Source of the DNA: a virus
Length of the DNA: 34,966 bases
Direction: 5' to 3' (one strand)
Virus record (IMG/VR): IMGVR_UViG_3300012936_000067
Coordinates: 1 to 34,966 of that record
The notes under the pieces are model-generated. The model made no database searches and was not told the origin of the DNA. It saw nothing but the letters and a program-made list of their open reading frames with translations. The position numbers were made by a program, and so were the translations under genes. Positions 14,410 to 22,499 of the stretch are shown here, piece after piece. Position 1 is the stretch's first letter; each line of letters starts with the position of its first letter.

Positions 14410-17400
14410 TCAGGAGTCCTCGTCGTAGGTCAGGGTTAGGGTCCCCACCTGACAGAATTCAGCTCCGCCTGGATCGATGTTCTTTGACCCGGTGTCGTTT
14501 CCTACGATGTAGGTGACTGAATAGTCGTGATTAACGGGAGAATCCCCTATAGAAACGGAAACAATAACCCTGTTTGCAGTTATGTCCTTTCTGCGAGAAG
14601 ACTTAGAAGACTCAGTGGTGTAACCCTCAGCTTCAAGCGTTGAGTCATCCGAGAACCCAGGTATGGATTTACCATCTTCGCCTATAACGAAGGCGAATCC
14701 CGGACCGACAGTTAGGGACTGAAGAACAGAAGAAGGAGGAAGTAGGTCCAACTCCAGGTCATCCTGGAATACAGCTTTGAAGTCCCCCTCCTGTCCTCCC
14801 CCGTCTATGGTTGCGGCAGAGAATTCTTGGTTGAGGAGGAACACCGAAGAAGCAGAGGAAGCCAGCCCGGAGAGGAAAGTGCTCTCTGCGGCGGTGTCAG
14901 TAGACAGGTCCTCTCTAACGACCGTACTCCCTTCTTGACGCACCATCTTGGTAAGGGGAACCACCACGTAAGAAACCCCGGCGGTATCCTCCATCACGTT
15001 AATAACGTCGGACTGCCTAACGGGGTCTCCCAATCTAAGCTGGCCGAAGAAGTTATTAAGATTGGTTCTAAGGGAGGTGTCAGCGACTCCTGTATCCACC
15101 CCCGGAGACAGGAGTATAGTAGCCTCTACGTCTATAGGAATGGGAACCGCTTCTTTTACAAGTACGTCAGCAGTGGCGTGCTTGTTTTGGTCTACAGCGT
15201 CCTGAGTGGTTTTCACTATGAGGTTGGTGGTATAAGTGACAGTGAAATTCTCGTCGTGTTCGTAAGATATTAGGACGGTGGCACCACTGGGAATGGTGCT
15301 GGACTCAGTTCTGGTGATACTGACTGCGGTGGTCTGGGTTCCAAGGGTGACCTGGTAATCTGGGGCCCCGCTTGGGTCGAGGGGTCCAGCATAAGTAATC
15401 AAACCATCCGCGCTCTTGACCACTATGGTGAGAAAGTTCGCCCCCAAGCTGTCCAGGAATTCTGGGTATTGGCCGATAAGAACATGCTGTTCGTCAGTGA
15501 CAGAACTCGTGTCCCCGCTGGGCACAAAGTTACCGTCTTCATCTGTGAACCCAGTGACAGAAAGGAAGTCACCAGCCAGGATAGACCTACCGAGAGACAG
15601 GGGGGCGTTGGGGTGGACGAGAGTGTAGGCAGTGCTCGGTATCACTCCACTCACTTCTCCTTCGAGGGAAGAGACTCCAGAAACCGGCTGTCTGACGAAC
15701 ACAAAATCTGTGCCAGTCCTCTTTCGGTAAGACCCCAGTACCACATCTGTTAGGTCGACAGAGGGCTGCACCAAACTGGTGTCCAACTTTATTGTGTTAT
15801 AAGAGGTTATAGTAACCCCTTGCAGATTGAAAGCCTGCCCCGTGGAAGCGTTTATGAATTCGTATCCTATGGCAGGATTATCCAGCATTTCTATTATAGG
15901 GTCGAGGCTGGATAGGTCCGAATCCACAGCCCTAAACTGCAAAGAGCTTACGTCCAAAACTTCGAACTGAATATCGGATTTAATTTCAAAGGTGAAAGCG
16001 AAGGAATCGGTTATGGTGTTAATGTTGGTGCCCTGCACCCACACGTCCACCTTTCCTCCCCTGTGAACTCCTGATTGGTCCATATCCCTCTGCATGAGGG
16101 GGTCGCCTGCCGCCACGACTCCCGATCTAACAACTCCGGGGGTGTTGGCGGCTGTTTGCTGGTACCCCTGCTTAGTGCCGGAATCTACAGAGGATATCCT
16201 GTTCTGAACCCTCGTAGTGAGGGAGAGGTTGCTCTCTGACTCTTTTCCCCCGAAGGTGGCGGCGGAGTTTGTAACTCTTATGCTGGACCCAACGTTGGAC
16301 AAAATTTTGTTTATCTGCCCCCTACCCAGGTTGGTCTGGACCCCAACTTCCACGGCTTGAACAGGGGCGTTGACCTTGTAAAAACCAGAAACTGGGTCAA
16401 AGTAGGAAGCCAACTGACCCACCGGAATAGAAACGTTCTGGGTCACTGAGAATGTCTGACCACCCCCGGATACCTGAGTTCCTATAGGCACGGAAACTGT
16501 GGCCTGTGGCCTGGAGGAAGTGAAAAAGGTGACTTCCCCCCTGGAGGAGACTCCAGCCCCACGGGTCACTCCGAAATTGGAGGCGTAAGCGTCAAACGCA
16601 GAGTCGATAAGGTCTTGGACCTGGGTGTTGGTTTCAAAGTACAAAGCCGACTTCAGTCCAGACTTGTAAGTGCTCTGAGATACCGGTACACTGACCCCTG
16701 ATCCGTCTGGGTCGTCTATCTGAAGGAGAAGAGAAGGGGTTCTGGCCCTGTGGTAAAAGTCCAAGATGAACCTGAGTCTCTCGGATTCGGAAGAGAACGG
16801 GTCTATGACGGTGTCTCTGAGAACTGACCCAACTTCCACCTTTACCTGGGGGTTGCTTCTAAATATGGAAGTAACAAACTGCTGAAGAATGTCCTGCCTG
16901 GAAGCGGTGCCTATAGACCCCAGAATTCTCGTGACTTTAGACGGGTGGGCCACCACCTCTGCAGAGAAAGCAGACTCGTACTCCAGCTTTTGTATGGGGT
17001 CATAGAATACTGCCGTCGCCACATAGTAAAGGGGCTCGGAACTGGGAATAGCTTTAAACTCAGATATGGCCACGGTCGGAACCAGGGAATCCGGTCCAAA
17101 CCCACGGTTGTGGTCAAACCTGTACACCCCCACCGTTCTTATTTCTTCTATCTGAGAGACGTACCTTATAGAAACGGCTGACTCTGGTATCTCGTATCTT
17201 TCTGAAAAGTCGGACTGCAGAGTGACTTCGTCAGAGTCTTCCTGAGACCCAGAAACCCTGAAAAACATAGGGTCAGCCACGTGGTTGCCGTTAGCGTCCG
17301 ACTTCACCTCTATATCAAATTGTGAGTTAGCGAAGGAAGAAGTCTTCTGGACAGTTTCGGAAATGGAAACCGTGTTGACGTTTATGCGGAAGTAACCCGA

Positions 17401-17865
17401 GTTTCCTCCTCCAGGGAGGGCAGAGGCGTAAAAGTTTATGCCCCTGAGATACCCCTCAGGGTCAGAGGGGGGTTCAACGCTTATCACCACAGAAGTGTCC
17501 TTCTGTTCAGCCGAAACAGAAGTGGGGGAATTCGCAACCGAACCCGTGCTCTCCAAAAACCTTATATTGGCAGTGGAGGGGGGAGTAACCGACCCGTTGG
17601 GGAGGACGGCTCTGATTTTAAAAGAGTTAACCCCGACGGATAGAGCTATCCCATCCGGCTCGTAGGAGGGGTCAGGGAAAGTCCAAGAACCGTCACCCCA
17701 CCTCACCAAACCCTGGTAGGAGTTATAACCAGAGCCGTTGAAGTCCACTTGGACGTCTACAGCTGAGGCGGGGATACTCCCACTGAGGAACACAGTCTGT
17801 GAGTTAGTGGAATAGAACAGGTCCTGGTAGGAAACCCCGTCAGGACCTTTGATAGTGACGCTCAT
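14410..17865 (-). CDS. Baseplate J-like protein with N-terminal Ig/Fn-like domains
   Basis: 1151 residues. Residues 1-330 are beta-sandwich-like (VEPPSDPEGYLRGINFYAS fits a fibronectin-type fold). From about 345 the Baseplate_J pattern appears: NPQVKVEVGSVLRDTVIDP, then a Gly-rich region with PIGTQVSGGGQTFSVTQ, FDPVSGFYKVNAPVQAVEVG and TTRVQNRISSVDSGTKQGYQ. A late segment, VEATILLSPGVDT with LRLGDPVRQSDVINVMEDT, matches the usual C-terminal module. Such proteins form the wedge joining the baseplate hub to fibres in contractile injection machines. It overlaps the gp25-like gene by ATGA, the classical gp25-J order. Longer than typical J (about 300-500 residues) because of inserted domains. Confidence 0.85.
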   Translation of the reverse strand: MSVTIKGPDGVSYQDLFYSTNSQTVFLSGSIPASAVDVQVDFNGSGYNSYQGLVRWGDGSWTFPDPSYEPDGIALSVGVNSFKIRAVLPNGSVTPPSTANIRFLESTGSVANSPTSVSAEQKDTSVVISVEPPSDPEGYLRGINFYASALPGGGNSGYFRINVNTVSISETVQKTSSFANSQFDIEVKSDANGNHVADPMFFRVSGSQEDSDEVTLQSDFSERYEIPESAVSIRYVSQIEEIRTVGVYRFDHNRGFGPDSLVPTVAISEFKAIPSSEPLYYVATAVFYDPIQKLEYESAFSAEVVAHPSKVTRILGSIGTASRQDILQQFVTSIFRSNPQVKVEVGSVLRDTVIDPFSSESERLRFILDFYHRARTPSLLLQIDDPDGSGVSVPVSQSTYKSGLKSALYFETNTQVQDLIDSAFDAYASNFGVTRGAGVSSRGEVTFFTSSRPQATVSVPIGTQVSGGGQTFSVTQNVSIPVGQLASYFDPVSGFYKVNAPVQAVEVGVQTNLGRGQINKILSNVGSSIRVTNSAATFGGKESESNLSLTTRVQNRISSVDSGTKQGYQQTAANTPGVVRSGVVAAGDPLMQRDMDQSGVHRGGKVDVWVQGTNINTITDSFAFTFEIKSDIQFEVLDVSSLQFRAVDSDLSSLDPIIEMLDNPAIGYEFINASTGQAFNLQGVTITSYNTIKLDTSLVQPSVDLTDVVLGSYRKRTGTDFVFVRQPVSGVSSLEGEVSGVIPSTAYTLVHPNAPLSLGRSILAGDFLSVTGFTDEDGNFVPSGDTSSVTDEQHVLIGQYPEFLDSLGANFLTIVVKSADGLITYAGPLDPSGAPDYQVTLGTQTTAVSITRTESSTIPSGATVLISYEHDENFTVTYTTNLIVKTTQDAVDQNKHATADVLVKEAVPIPIDVEATILLSPGVDTGVADTSLRTNLNNFFGQLRLGDPVRQSDVINVMEDTAGVSYVVVPLTKMVRQEGSTVVREDLSTDTAAESTFLSGLASSASSVFLLNQEFSAATIDGGGQEGDFKAVFQDDLELDLLPPSSVLQSLTVGPGFAFVIGEDGKSIPGFSDDSTLEAEGYTTESSKSSRRKDITANRVIVSVSIGDSPVNHDYSVTYIVGNDTGSKNIDPGGAEFCQVGTLTLTYDEDS

Positions 17866-19046
17866 GATTCACCCAGTATCACGCGGGTTGGCTGCTTACC
17901 CAGGGGTCTACCATTGGACCCGGCGAGGGCAACAGCACCCGGAGCTGTATAGGTAACAGTAGTGCTAACAGGGGACCCAGAGCCGTTGGTGACTACCACC
18001 GAAATGTTAAAAACGGTGGGGTCAGAACCTGGGGTCACGTCTACTGTTACAACCCTGTAGAGGCGTTCTTTGTTGGTGACCTGCTGGAAAGACCTTTGCT
18101 TTCTCTGCAACTCTTGGACCGTGTCCAAAGCGTTGACCACATCTTCCCTAATTTGTGCGGCCACAGCCCTGACCGATTTGGAACCAATACGACTCATTAT
18201 CCTTGAACCGTACCCAGGATGAAAGGGGTTGGAGCCTCTGACAGTAAGTATAGACTTGAGACACACCTGTTGCAGCAAATTCTCGTCCACGACGGTAAGG
18301 ACGTCACCTGAGGGGTCAAACCTATAATCATTCTCCACATAGGTTGCCTGACACCTCGGGCACCTTTCCGGCATAGCGGAATAGGTGACCTTGAAGGTGG
18401 GGTTACCCCTTATGGGAGAAACAAACTTCGGATACCGGGCTTTAACTATTACGACTCTTCCTATAGTGGAAGCTGGAAAGACCTCCTCCTTGGATTCCAG
18501 AGTCCAAGCAGGGTAAAGCTCCTTTCCTCTTGCTGCTCTCTGTGAGAAGCCAAGAGCTTCAGCAGCTCCCCCGGCCACCCTAACGAATGACTTTCTACCA
18601 GCCTCAAAGGGGTCTGAAAGCTGAAACTTGTTGTTAAACACCCTGACGAGGCAAAACCCGTCCAGTTTTAGCTTCAAGAATTCTACTATGGTAGAAGCTG
18701 AAACCCGATCTCCAGTGGGAAGCCTAACTGTAACCTCCCCAGCAGAAGTAGAGACAGTGAGAAGGTTGGCATCTGGACCGGAGAGCCCCAAGCATGGTCT
18801 GATGCGAAAAGGTCCTTCAGGGCTATGAAGGGTAGCCTGACTATTGAGGCCGGAAGGCGGTATATAAAGGGAGTCATTTGCCAGAATTCTGACAGTATTG
18901 GAGTTAGAAACGGGAGACCGGGTGTCGAGTGACATACGGTCTGAACCGAGGTCTACAGGCTCTTCAACCACAAGGTGTGGACAAGGAAACCCTATTTGTA
19001 TTTCTTTACTCAATTCCACCTCTAAACTAAAATCCGTATAATTCAC
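17862..19046 (-). CDS. Baseplate wedge gp25-like protein with N-terminal extension
   Basis: 394 residues as read from GTG at 19046. The C-terminal third carries the GPW/gp25 pattern: GSNPFHPGYGSRIMSRIG then a long helix (AQIREDVVNALDTVQELQ) and strands with VVTVDVTPGSDPTVFNISVVV. Typical gp25 is about 130 residues, so roughly 250 residues are added in front. They include a phage-type segment (LPTGDRVSASTIVEFLKLKL ... GGAAEALGFSQ) and a CPRC pair near residue 226 that could bind zinc. The start is uncertain: a promoter-like element covers the GTG, so initiation may be at TTG 19013 after GAGG. Confidence 0.7.
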   Translation of the reverse strand: MNYTDFSLEVELSKEIQIGFPCPHLVVEEPVDLGSDRMSLDTRSPVSNSNTVRILANDSLYIPPSGLNSQATLHSPEGPFRIRPCLGLSGPDANLLTVSTSAGEVTVRLPTGDRVSASTIVEFLKLKLDGFCLVRVFNNKFQLSDPFEAGRKSFVRVAGGAAEALGFSQRAARGKELYPAWTLESKEEVFPASTIGRVVIVKARYPKFVSPIRGNPTFKVTYSAMPERCPRCQATYVENDYRFDPSGDVLTVVDENLLQQVCLKSILTVRGSNPFHPGYGSRIMSRIGSKSVRAVAAQIREDVVNALDTVQELQRKQRSFQQVTNKERLYRVVTVDVTPGSDPTVFNISVVVTNGSGSPVSTTVTYTAPGAVALAGSNGRPLGKQPTRVILGES

Positions 19047-19052
19047 CTAACG
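19035..19052 (-). promoter_or_regulatory. Promoter-like element between divergent genes
   Basis: Minus strand CGTTAGGTGAATTATACG fits the recurrent CGTTAG...TAT element and would serve the baseplate operon. On the plus strand the same bases contain TATAAT (19038-19043 region) ahead of the 19065 gene. The two outputs therefore share one short control region. Confidence 0.4.
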
Positions 19053-19064
19053 TTGGGAGAAAAA

Positions 19065-19796
19065 GTGAAAAGTGTAAACTCTCTAATAGAAGGGTGGGTG
19101 AAGAATAAGTCCAAAGAGGTGAACCCGGACTTGAGTCTGAACCGAAAAGACTTCGAGAAGGCAGCTCAAGTAAGGGTAACTGACCAGAGACTGCCTCATC
19201 AGGTTGAGCCGGATGACTCTACCAAACCCAAGAAAAGGTCTACCAAACCCAAGAAAAGGTCTACCAAACCCAAAAAGGGTTCTAAGAGTAGCCCGGACCC
19301 CCTCGAAGCACCAGTTCAAACCTCTGAAGTTCAAACAGAAGAGAACGACTTGGAGGAAGAGGTAAAAGTACCTTCAGACTCTGACTTCGGGCGTCCCACA
19401 GTGTTCAAATGTGGGCACACTAATTACAAACACCACGGTATAACTGAGAACAGCCCACTGCAGGTGAAGGCGAGGAAAGAAGGCTACTGCTGCCAGTCTC
19501 TGAGAGAAGCCACACTAAGGGCCTGGAAAATTAACCCAAGTATGGCCGAACGCAAACGCACAGCCCAAGTATCCGTGGTGTGGCAGGTAAAAGGTCTGCA
19601 CGAACCAGTTCCCCAATCCATGAGGAGGTCACCGGAAAAGCATAAGGGGAACGGGTGGCCAGGTCTATGCTGCGACCCAGCCACCGGATTGTACATAGGT
19701 GGACTGGGCAACAATTGTCGACACTACCATGATGGCCCCGAAAGATGCGTAGTGCACGCATCCAAGAGGGTGATAGACTTTTCCGACGAAGAATGA
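19065..19796 (+). CDS. Lys-rich repeat protein with Cys/His-rich C-terminus
   Basis: 243 residues from GTG at 19065 (GGGAG 5 bases upstream; an in-frame TTG at 19053 lies inside that site). Residues 50-72 are three copies of a seven-residue unit, STKPKKR/G. An acidic linker follows. The C-terminal 130 residues hold many Cys and His (FKCGHTNYKHHG, GYCCQSL, GLCCDPATG, NNCRHYHDG, ERCVVHAS), suggesting one or two zinc sites. No named family. Single plus-strand gene between minus-strand operons; its stop is one base from the stop of the gene facing it. Confidence 0.7.
   Translation: MKSVNSLIEGWVKNKSKEVNPDLSLNRKDFEKAAQVRVTDQRLPHQVEPDDSTKPKKRSTKPKKRSTKPKKGSKSSPDPLEAPVQTSEVQTEENDLEEEVKVPSDSDFGRPTVFKCGHTNYKHHGITENSPLQVKARKEGYCCQSLREATLRAWKINPSMAERKRTAQVSVVWQVKGLHEPVPQSMRRSPEKHKGNGWPGLCCDPATGLYIGGLGNNCRHYHDGPERCVVHASKRVIDFSDEE
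19218..19280 (+). repeat. Three 21-base tandem repeats
   Basis: Units at 19218-19238, 19239-19259 and 19260-19280. The first two are identical; the third differs in its last bases (AAAAAGGGT). Each encodes STKPKK plus R or G. Confidence 0.9.
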
Positions 19797-19797
19797 C

Positions 19798-20313
19798 CTA
19801 ACGGGGGCAGGACTCGAATCGGTACCCAGCCTTCTCAAGGAATTCGACTGCGTTCACGATGCTTTCGATCTCCGTCTTGATGGGAACATTGGGGTTGTGG
19901 CCCAGGGACTTGTAAGTCTTAACGATTTTGGCCGCGCCACCAAGCACTTCTCCCAGAGATTTGTGTACCTGGGTGTCTGACACGATGTACCGCCAACCGC
20001 TGATGTTCCTCAATTCAGCTTCAGCCTCCAGGTGAGGGAGCTGAGGGGTGTAGGAGACCCTGGCCTCACGGAGCGAACCAGAATAGGCCACCTTGTGAAG
20101 ACTCATGGAGAAAGTTGTGGGACCACCATGTTCCTTTTCGAGGTCTTTGATCATACGATGAAGACCCTGTCTGACGTCGGATTCAGACAGAGAGTACAGA
20201 TGCTTCAGCGCCTTGAAGATGTGCCGGTCCTCCATCTTCGAAATGTTGTGGACTCGACCATCCTTAGTGACCCAAGACATAGGGTCTGCTGACTTAGGAA
20301 ATGCCACGCTCAT
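19798..20313 (-). CDS. Hypothetical protein
   Basis: 171 residues from ATG at 20313 with GGAG 6 bases upstream; the GTG at 20340 lacks a properly spaced site. The N-terminus WVTKDGRVHNISKMEDRHIFKAL resembles small phage proteins that begin with a W-x-T-K-D-G strand followed by an M-x-x-x-H helix. The rest is mixed alpha/beta with a C-terminal helix (SIVNAVEFLEKAGYRF). Upstream GTATAAAAGG (minus strand) in the 24-base gap before 20340 could be a -10 box. Confidence 0.65.
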   Translation of the reverse strand: MSVAFPKSADPMSWVTKDGRVHNISKMEDRHIFKALKHLYSLSESDVRQGLHRMIKDLEKEHGGPTTFSMSLHKVAYSGSLREARVSYTPQLPHLEAEAELRNISGWRYIVSDTQVHKSLGEVLGGAAKIVKTYKSLGHNPNVPIKTEIESIVNAVEFLEKAGYRFESCPR

Positions 20314-20364
20314 AGGGTGCTCCGTAGGTTGTGGGGGCACCCTTTTATACAGCTTGTACGAAAG

Positions 20365-20703
20365 TCAGCGGACCTGTGCTGAGATTACAACCCTGATAGG
20401 ATAGGGTTCCCCAACTTCAGGAAACACCTCCACCTTCATAGTTCCCTTGGGACCATCCCAGTTTATGTCTTTCACCACCAAGACTTCCCCGTCACTGGTA
20501 ACCCATTCACCTCGACCCCCCATGAGATTGTTCTCAAGAGTTGCCAAAGTGCCAGAAAGTATCTCCGTAGCAAGCCTTCCCTTGTCTGGACTGCCCGCCT
20601 TCTTGAGGCCCGACAAAATAGCTTGTCGCTCGGGGCTTCCCTTCTCAAGGGTTGCAGCGAGCTTGATCAGTGATTTGCGGTCTGCAGCGGTGAGTGACTT
20701 CAT
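20365..20703 (-). CDS. Small protein with shared N-terminal leader
   Basis: 112 residues. Residues 1-33 (MKSLTAADRKSLIKLAATLE...ERQAILSGL) match the leaders of the 2774-4459 and 21851-22435 products. The remaining 75 residues (GEWVTSDGEVLVVKDINW and VFPEVGEPYPIRVVIS) look like a small beta domain with no recognised family. It lies between the IMP dehydrogenase gene and the 19798 gene, with the promoter-like element at 20735-20751 in front. Confidence 0.75.
   Translation of the reverse strand: MKSLTAADRKSLIKLAATLEKGSPERQAILSGLKKAGSPDKGRLATEILSGTLATLENNLMGGRGEWVTSDGEVLVVKDINWDGPKGTMKVEVFPEVGEPYPIRVVISAQVR
20672..20703 (-). repeat. Leader-coding repeat, copy 1
   Basis: The first 32 coding bases are nearly identical to 22404-22435, including a 17-base exact block (GATTTGCGGTCTGCAGC on the plus strand). 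The third leader gene (2774-4459) keeps the amino acids but much less of the DNA. Confidence 0.85.
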
Positions 20704-20718
20704 TGTGGGCCCTGTGGG

Positions 20719-20751
20719 AGTTATCCAACCGGAGTGATAGGAGACTTAACG
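20719..20751 (-). promoter_or_regulatory. Bipartite promoter-like element before leader gene
   Basis: Minus strand CGTTAAGTCTCCTATCA (20751-20735), then CCGGTTGGATAACT (20732-20719). Order and spacing equal those before the 4459 and 22435 genes. It fills the gap after the IMP dehydrogenase stop. Confidence 0.5.
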
Positions 20752-20756
20752 ACAGG

Positions 20757-21809
20757 TCAGTCTACTTGTTCAACACTGTGAGGACGGCTCTCTACGATCC
20801 CGCTACTGGTTATACGGACAAACTCGCAGTTGCCTACCATGGTAGAGAGGTTGGGGTGTCCGGTGTAACCCATGGCCGAACGCAAACCACCGACGAGCTG
20901 ATAAAGTATATCCCGAACGGAGCCCTTATAGGGGACGCGAGACTTGATGCCTTCGGCCACGAGCTTCTTAGTGTTGTCCTGGAAGTACCTGTCAGAGGAC
21001 CCGGCCTTCATGGCGTCTATGGAGCCCATACCCCGGTATGCTTTATACCTCTTGCCCCCGTGCTCAAACACTTCACCGGGTGACTCGTCGGTACCAGACA
21101 GGAGGGAGCCCACCATGACCACGGTGGCTCCGACGCCTATTGCCTTGGCTATGTCTCCGGAAACTTTGATACCACCGTCTGCTACTATATCGACGTCGTT
21201 GTTGAAGCAGAAGTCAAAAGCCTCGTCCACAGCAGAAAGCTGAGGGAACCCCACTCCAGACACGACCCTGGTGGTGCAGATGGAGCCCGGACCAATTCCG
21301 ACCTTGAGGATGTTGGCACCCGCCTTCGCGACCGCTTCCGCGCCCTCCCGTGTGGCCACGGATCCAGCCAGGATGTTCATGCCGGGGAAAGCCTTTCTGG
21401 CCAAAGAAACGGCACGGAGAACGCCTTCTGAGTGCCCATGCGCTGTATCCACACAGAGGAGGTCGACACCAGCTTCCACAAGGGCGTGGGCTCGGTCCAG
21501 GCCGGATTCCCCGATCCCCACTGCGGCACCAACCAACAACCCTTTGGATTTGACCTCAGCGACCTGATAAGTTTGGTCCTCGACAGACAGGTTCTTGTGG
21601 ATGACCCCCAGCCCCCCTTCCTCAGCAATAGCTATAGCCATGGCAGACTCGGTGACCGTGTCCATAGCAGAGGACAAGATAGGGATTCTGAGGTCCAGAT
21701 TCCCAAGACGCACCGAGGTGTCCACCTCGTTGGGCAGACACCTCGAATGGGCCGGGACGAGAAGAACGTCGTCGTATGTCAGAGCGGGGGTGTTGGACCG
21801 AAGCTTCAT
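20757..21809 (-). CDS. guaB: IMP dehydrogenase without CBS domains
   Basis: 350 residues, a complete IMPDH/GMPR TIM barrel. Substrate Cys178 is in [11 protein letters not shown], the phosphate-binding part in [12 protein letters not shown], and the flap in YRGMGS. Arg274-Tyr275 in SSDRYF, the catalytic pair of dehydrogenases, favours IMP dehydrogenase over GMP reductase, as do the YRGMGS loop and [10 protein letters not shown]. Bacterial GuaB has about 490 residues because of two CBS domains after the third strand; these are absent, so nucleotide feedback through CBS would be lost. It converts IMP to XMP and would raise guanylate. Next to PurZ, this suggests supply of dGMP for 2-aminoadenine. 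The ribosome site is GAGGTACCCACA. Confidence 0.9.
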   Translation of the reverse strand: MKLRSNTPALTYDDVLLVPAHSRCLPNEVDTSVRLGNLDLRIPILSSAMDTVTESAMAIAIAEEGGLGVIHKNLSVEDQTYQVAEVKSKGLLVGAAVGIGESGLDRAHALVEAGVDLLCVDTAHGHSEGVLRAVSLARKAFPGMNILAGSVATREGAEAVAKAGANILKVGIGPGSICTTRVVSGVGFPQLSAVDEAFDFCFNNDVDIVADGGIKVSGDIAKAIGVGATVVMVGSLLSGTDESPGEVFEHGGKRYKAYRGMGSIDAMKAGSSDRYFQDNTKKLVAEGIKSRVPYKGSVRDILYQLVGGLRSAMGYTGHPNLSTMVGNCEFVRITSSGIVESRPHSVEQVD

Positions 21810-21850
21810 TGTGGGTACCTCGTTTAAGTGTTGAGGACACCCTACCCCTT

Positions 21851-22435
21851 CTACCAGTCTATTTCGTCTTCGTCCTCGTATTCGTCTTCAAGCTTGCTGA
21901 TCAACTTGGACACAGCCACAGCGTCGACAGCCTTACCTTTGACGAGTCTCCACAAGTCTCCCCAAGTGGCTGTGGTGTCTTCCCACCTCCAGCCGCCTCC
22001 ATCCTCGTAGCCCTCCTGTGCCTCGTACAGAGCATCCTTGGTTCTGACAACAGCAACACCCTGTGACTTCAGAGCCTCTTCAACTTCTTTTCTGGCAGAG
22101 CCACTGAGAAGGGGAAGGATAGACCCTATCAGGCCGAACCCTGCTGGCTGACCGTACTCTTCCTGTTCTTTCTCCGTATAACGGGTTGGGGAAGCTTCCT
22201 CCCGGATTTCAATGTAAGCTCTGAACCTGGAAGACCCCTTGAGGACCTGTTTCACTTCGCCAACTGCGTCCAGTATTTCCTTGTGGGTGCGGGGGTCCAA
22301 ACCCTCAAGAACGACCTTCTTGGCTGCAACTTTGCTGAGTCCAGCCAAGATAGCGCGTCGCGACTTATCTCCCTTCGGGAGAGAAGACGCGAGTCTAACC
22401 AGAGATTTGCGGTCTGCAGCAGTGAGGGACTTCAT
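21851..22435 (-). CDS. Acidic-tailed protein with shared N-terminal leader
   Basis: 194 residues. Residues 1-33 (MKSLTAADRKSLVRLASSLP...SRRAILAGL) are the shared leader. The middle is mixed (a helix LDPRTHKEILDAVGEVKQVL, a strand RFRAYIEIREE, and LIGSILPLLSG). The C-terminus is strongly acidic (EDEYEDEDEIDW). No family recognised. A 15-bp hairpin covers its ribosome site. Located between the dUTPase fusion and IMP dehydrogenase genes, but the leader suggests a link to the other leader proteins rather than to nucleotide metabolism. Confidence 0.7.
   Translation of the reverse strand: MKSLTAADRKSLVRLASSLPKGDKSRRAILAGLSKVAAKKVVLEGLDPRTHKEILDAVGEVKQVLKGSSRFRAYIEIREEASPTRYTEKEQEEYGQPAGFGLIGSILPLLSGSARKEVEEALKSQGVAVVRTKDALYEAQEGYEDGGGWRWEDTTATWGDLWRLVKGKAVDAVAVSKLISKLEDEYEDEDEIDW
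22404..22435 (-). repeat. Leader-coding repeat, copy 2
   Basis: Pairs with 20672-20703; same start codon position and nearly the same 32 bases. Confidence 0.85.
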
Positions 22436-22437
22436 AC

Positions 22438-22476
22438 TTATGTTCCCGGTTGAAAGTTATCCAACCGGGAACATAA
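22438..22476 (-). promoter_or_regulatory. Perfect 15-bp inverted repeat over the ribosome site
   Basis: TTATGTTCCCGGTTG (22438-22452) is the exact reverse complement of 22462-22476, with a 9-base loop. On the minus strand it ends 2 bases before the ATG at 22435. Its 3' arm contains the only GGGA ribosome-site candidate and its loop is GATAACTTT. It could be an RNA hairpin blocking translation, an operator, or a terminator for the operon before it (no T run seen). Confidence 0.7.
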
Positions 22477-22487
22477 AGGATCTAACG
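22472..22487 (-). promoter_or_regulatory. Promoter-like element CGTTAGATCCTTTATG
   Basis: Differs by one base from the element at 4493-4508 and lies at the same distance from its gene. It overlaps the left edge of the inverted repeat. Confidence 0.5.
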
Positions 22488-22499
22488 GGGTCAAGAGGG

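Noticed and set aside
20757-21809. GMP reductase (GuaC)
   Set aside because: YRGMGS, the DRYF pair and [10 protein letters not shown] match IMP dehydrogenases better.
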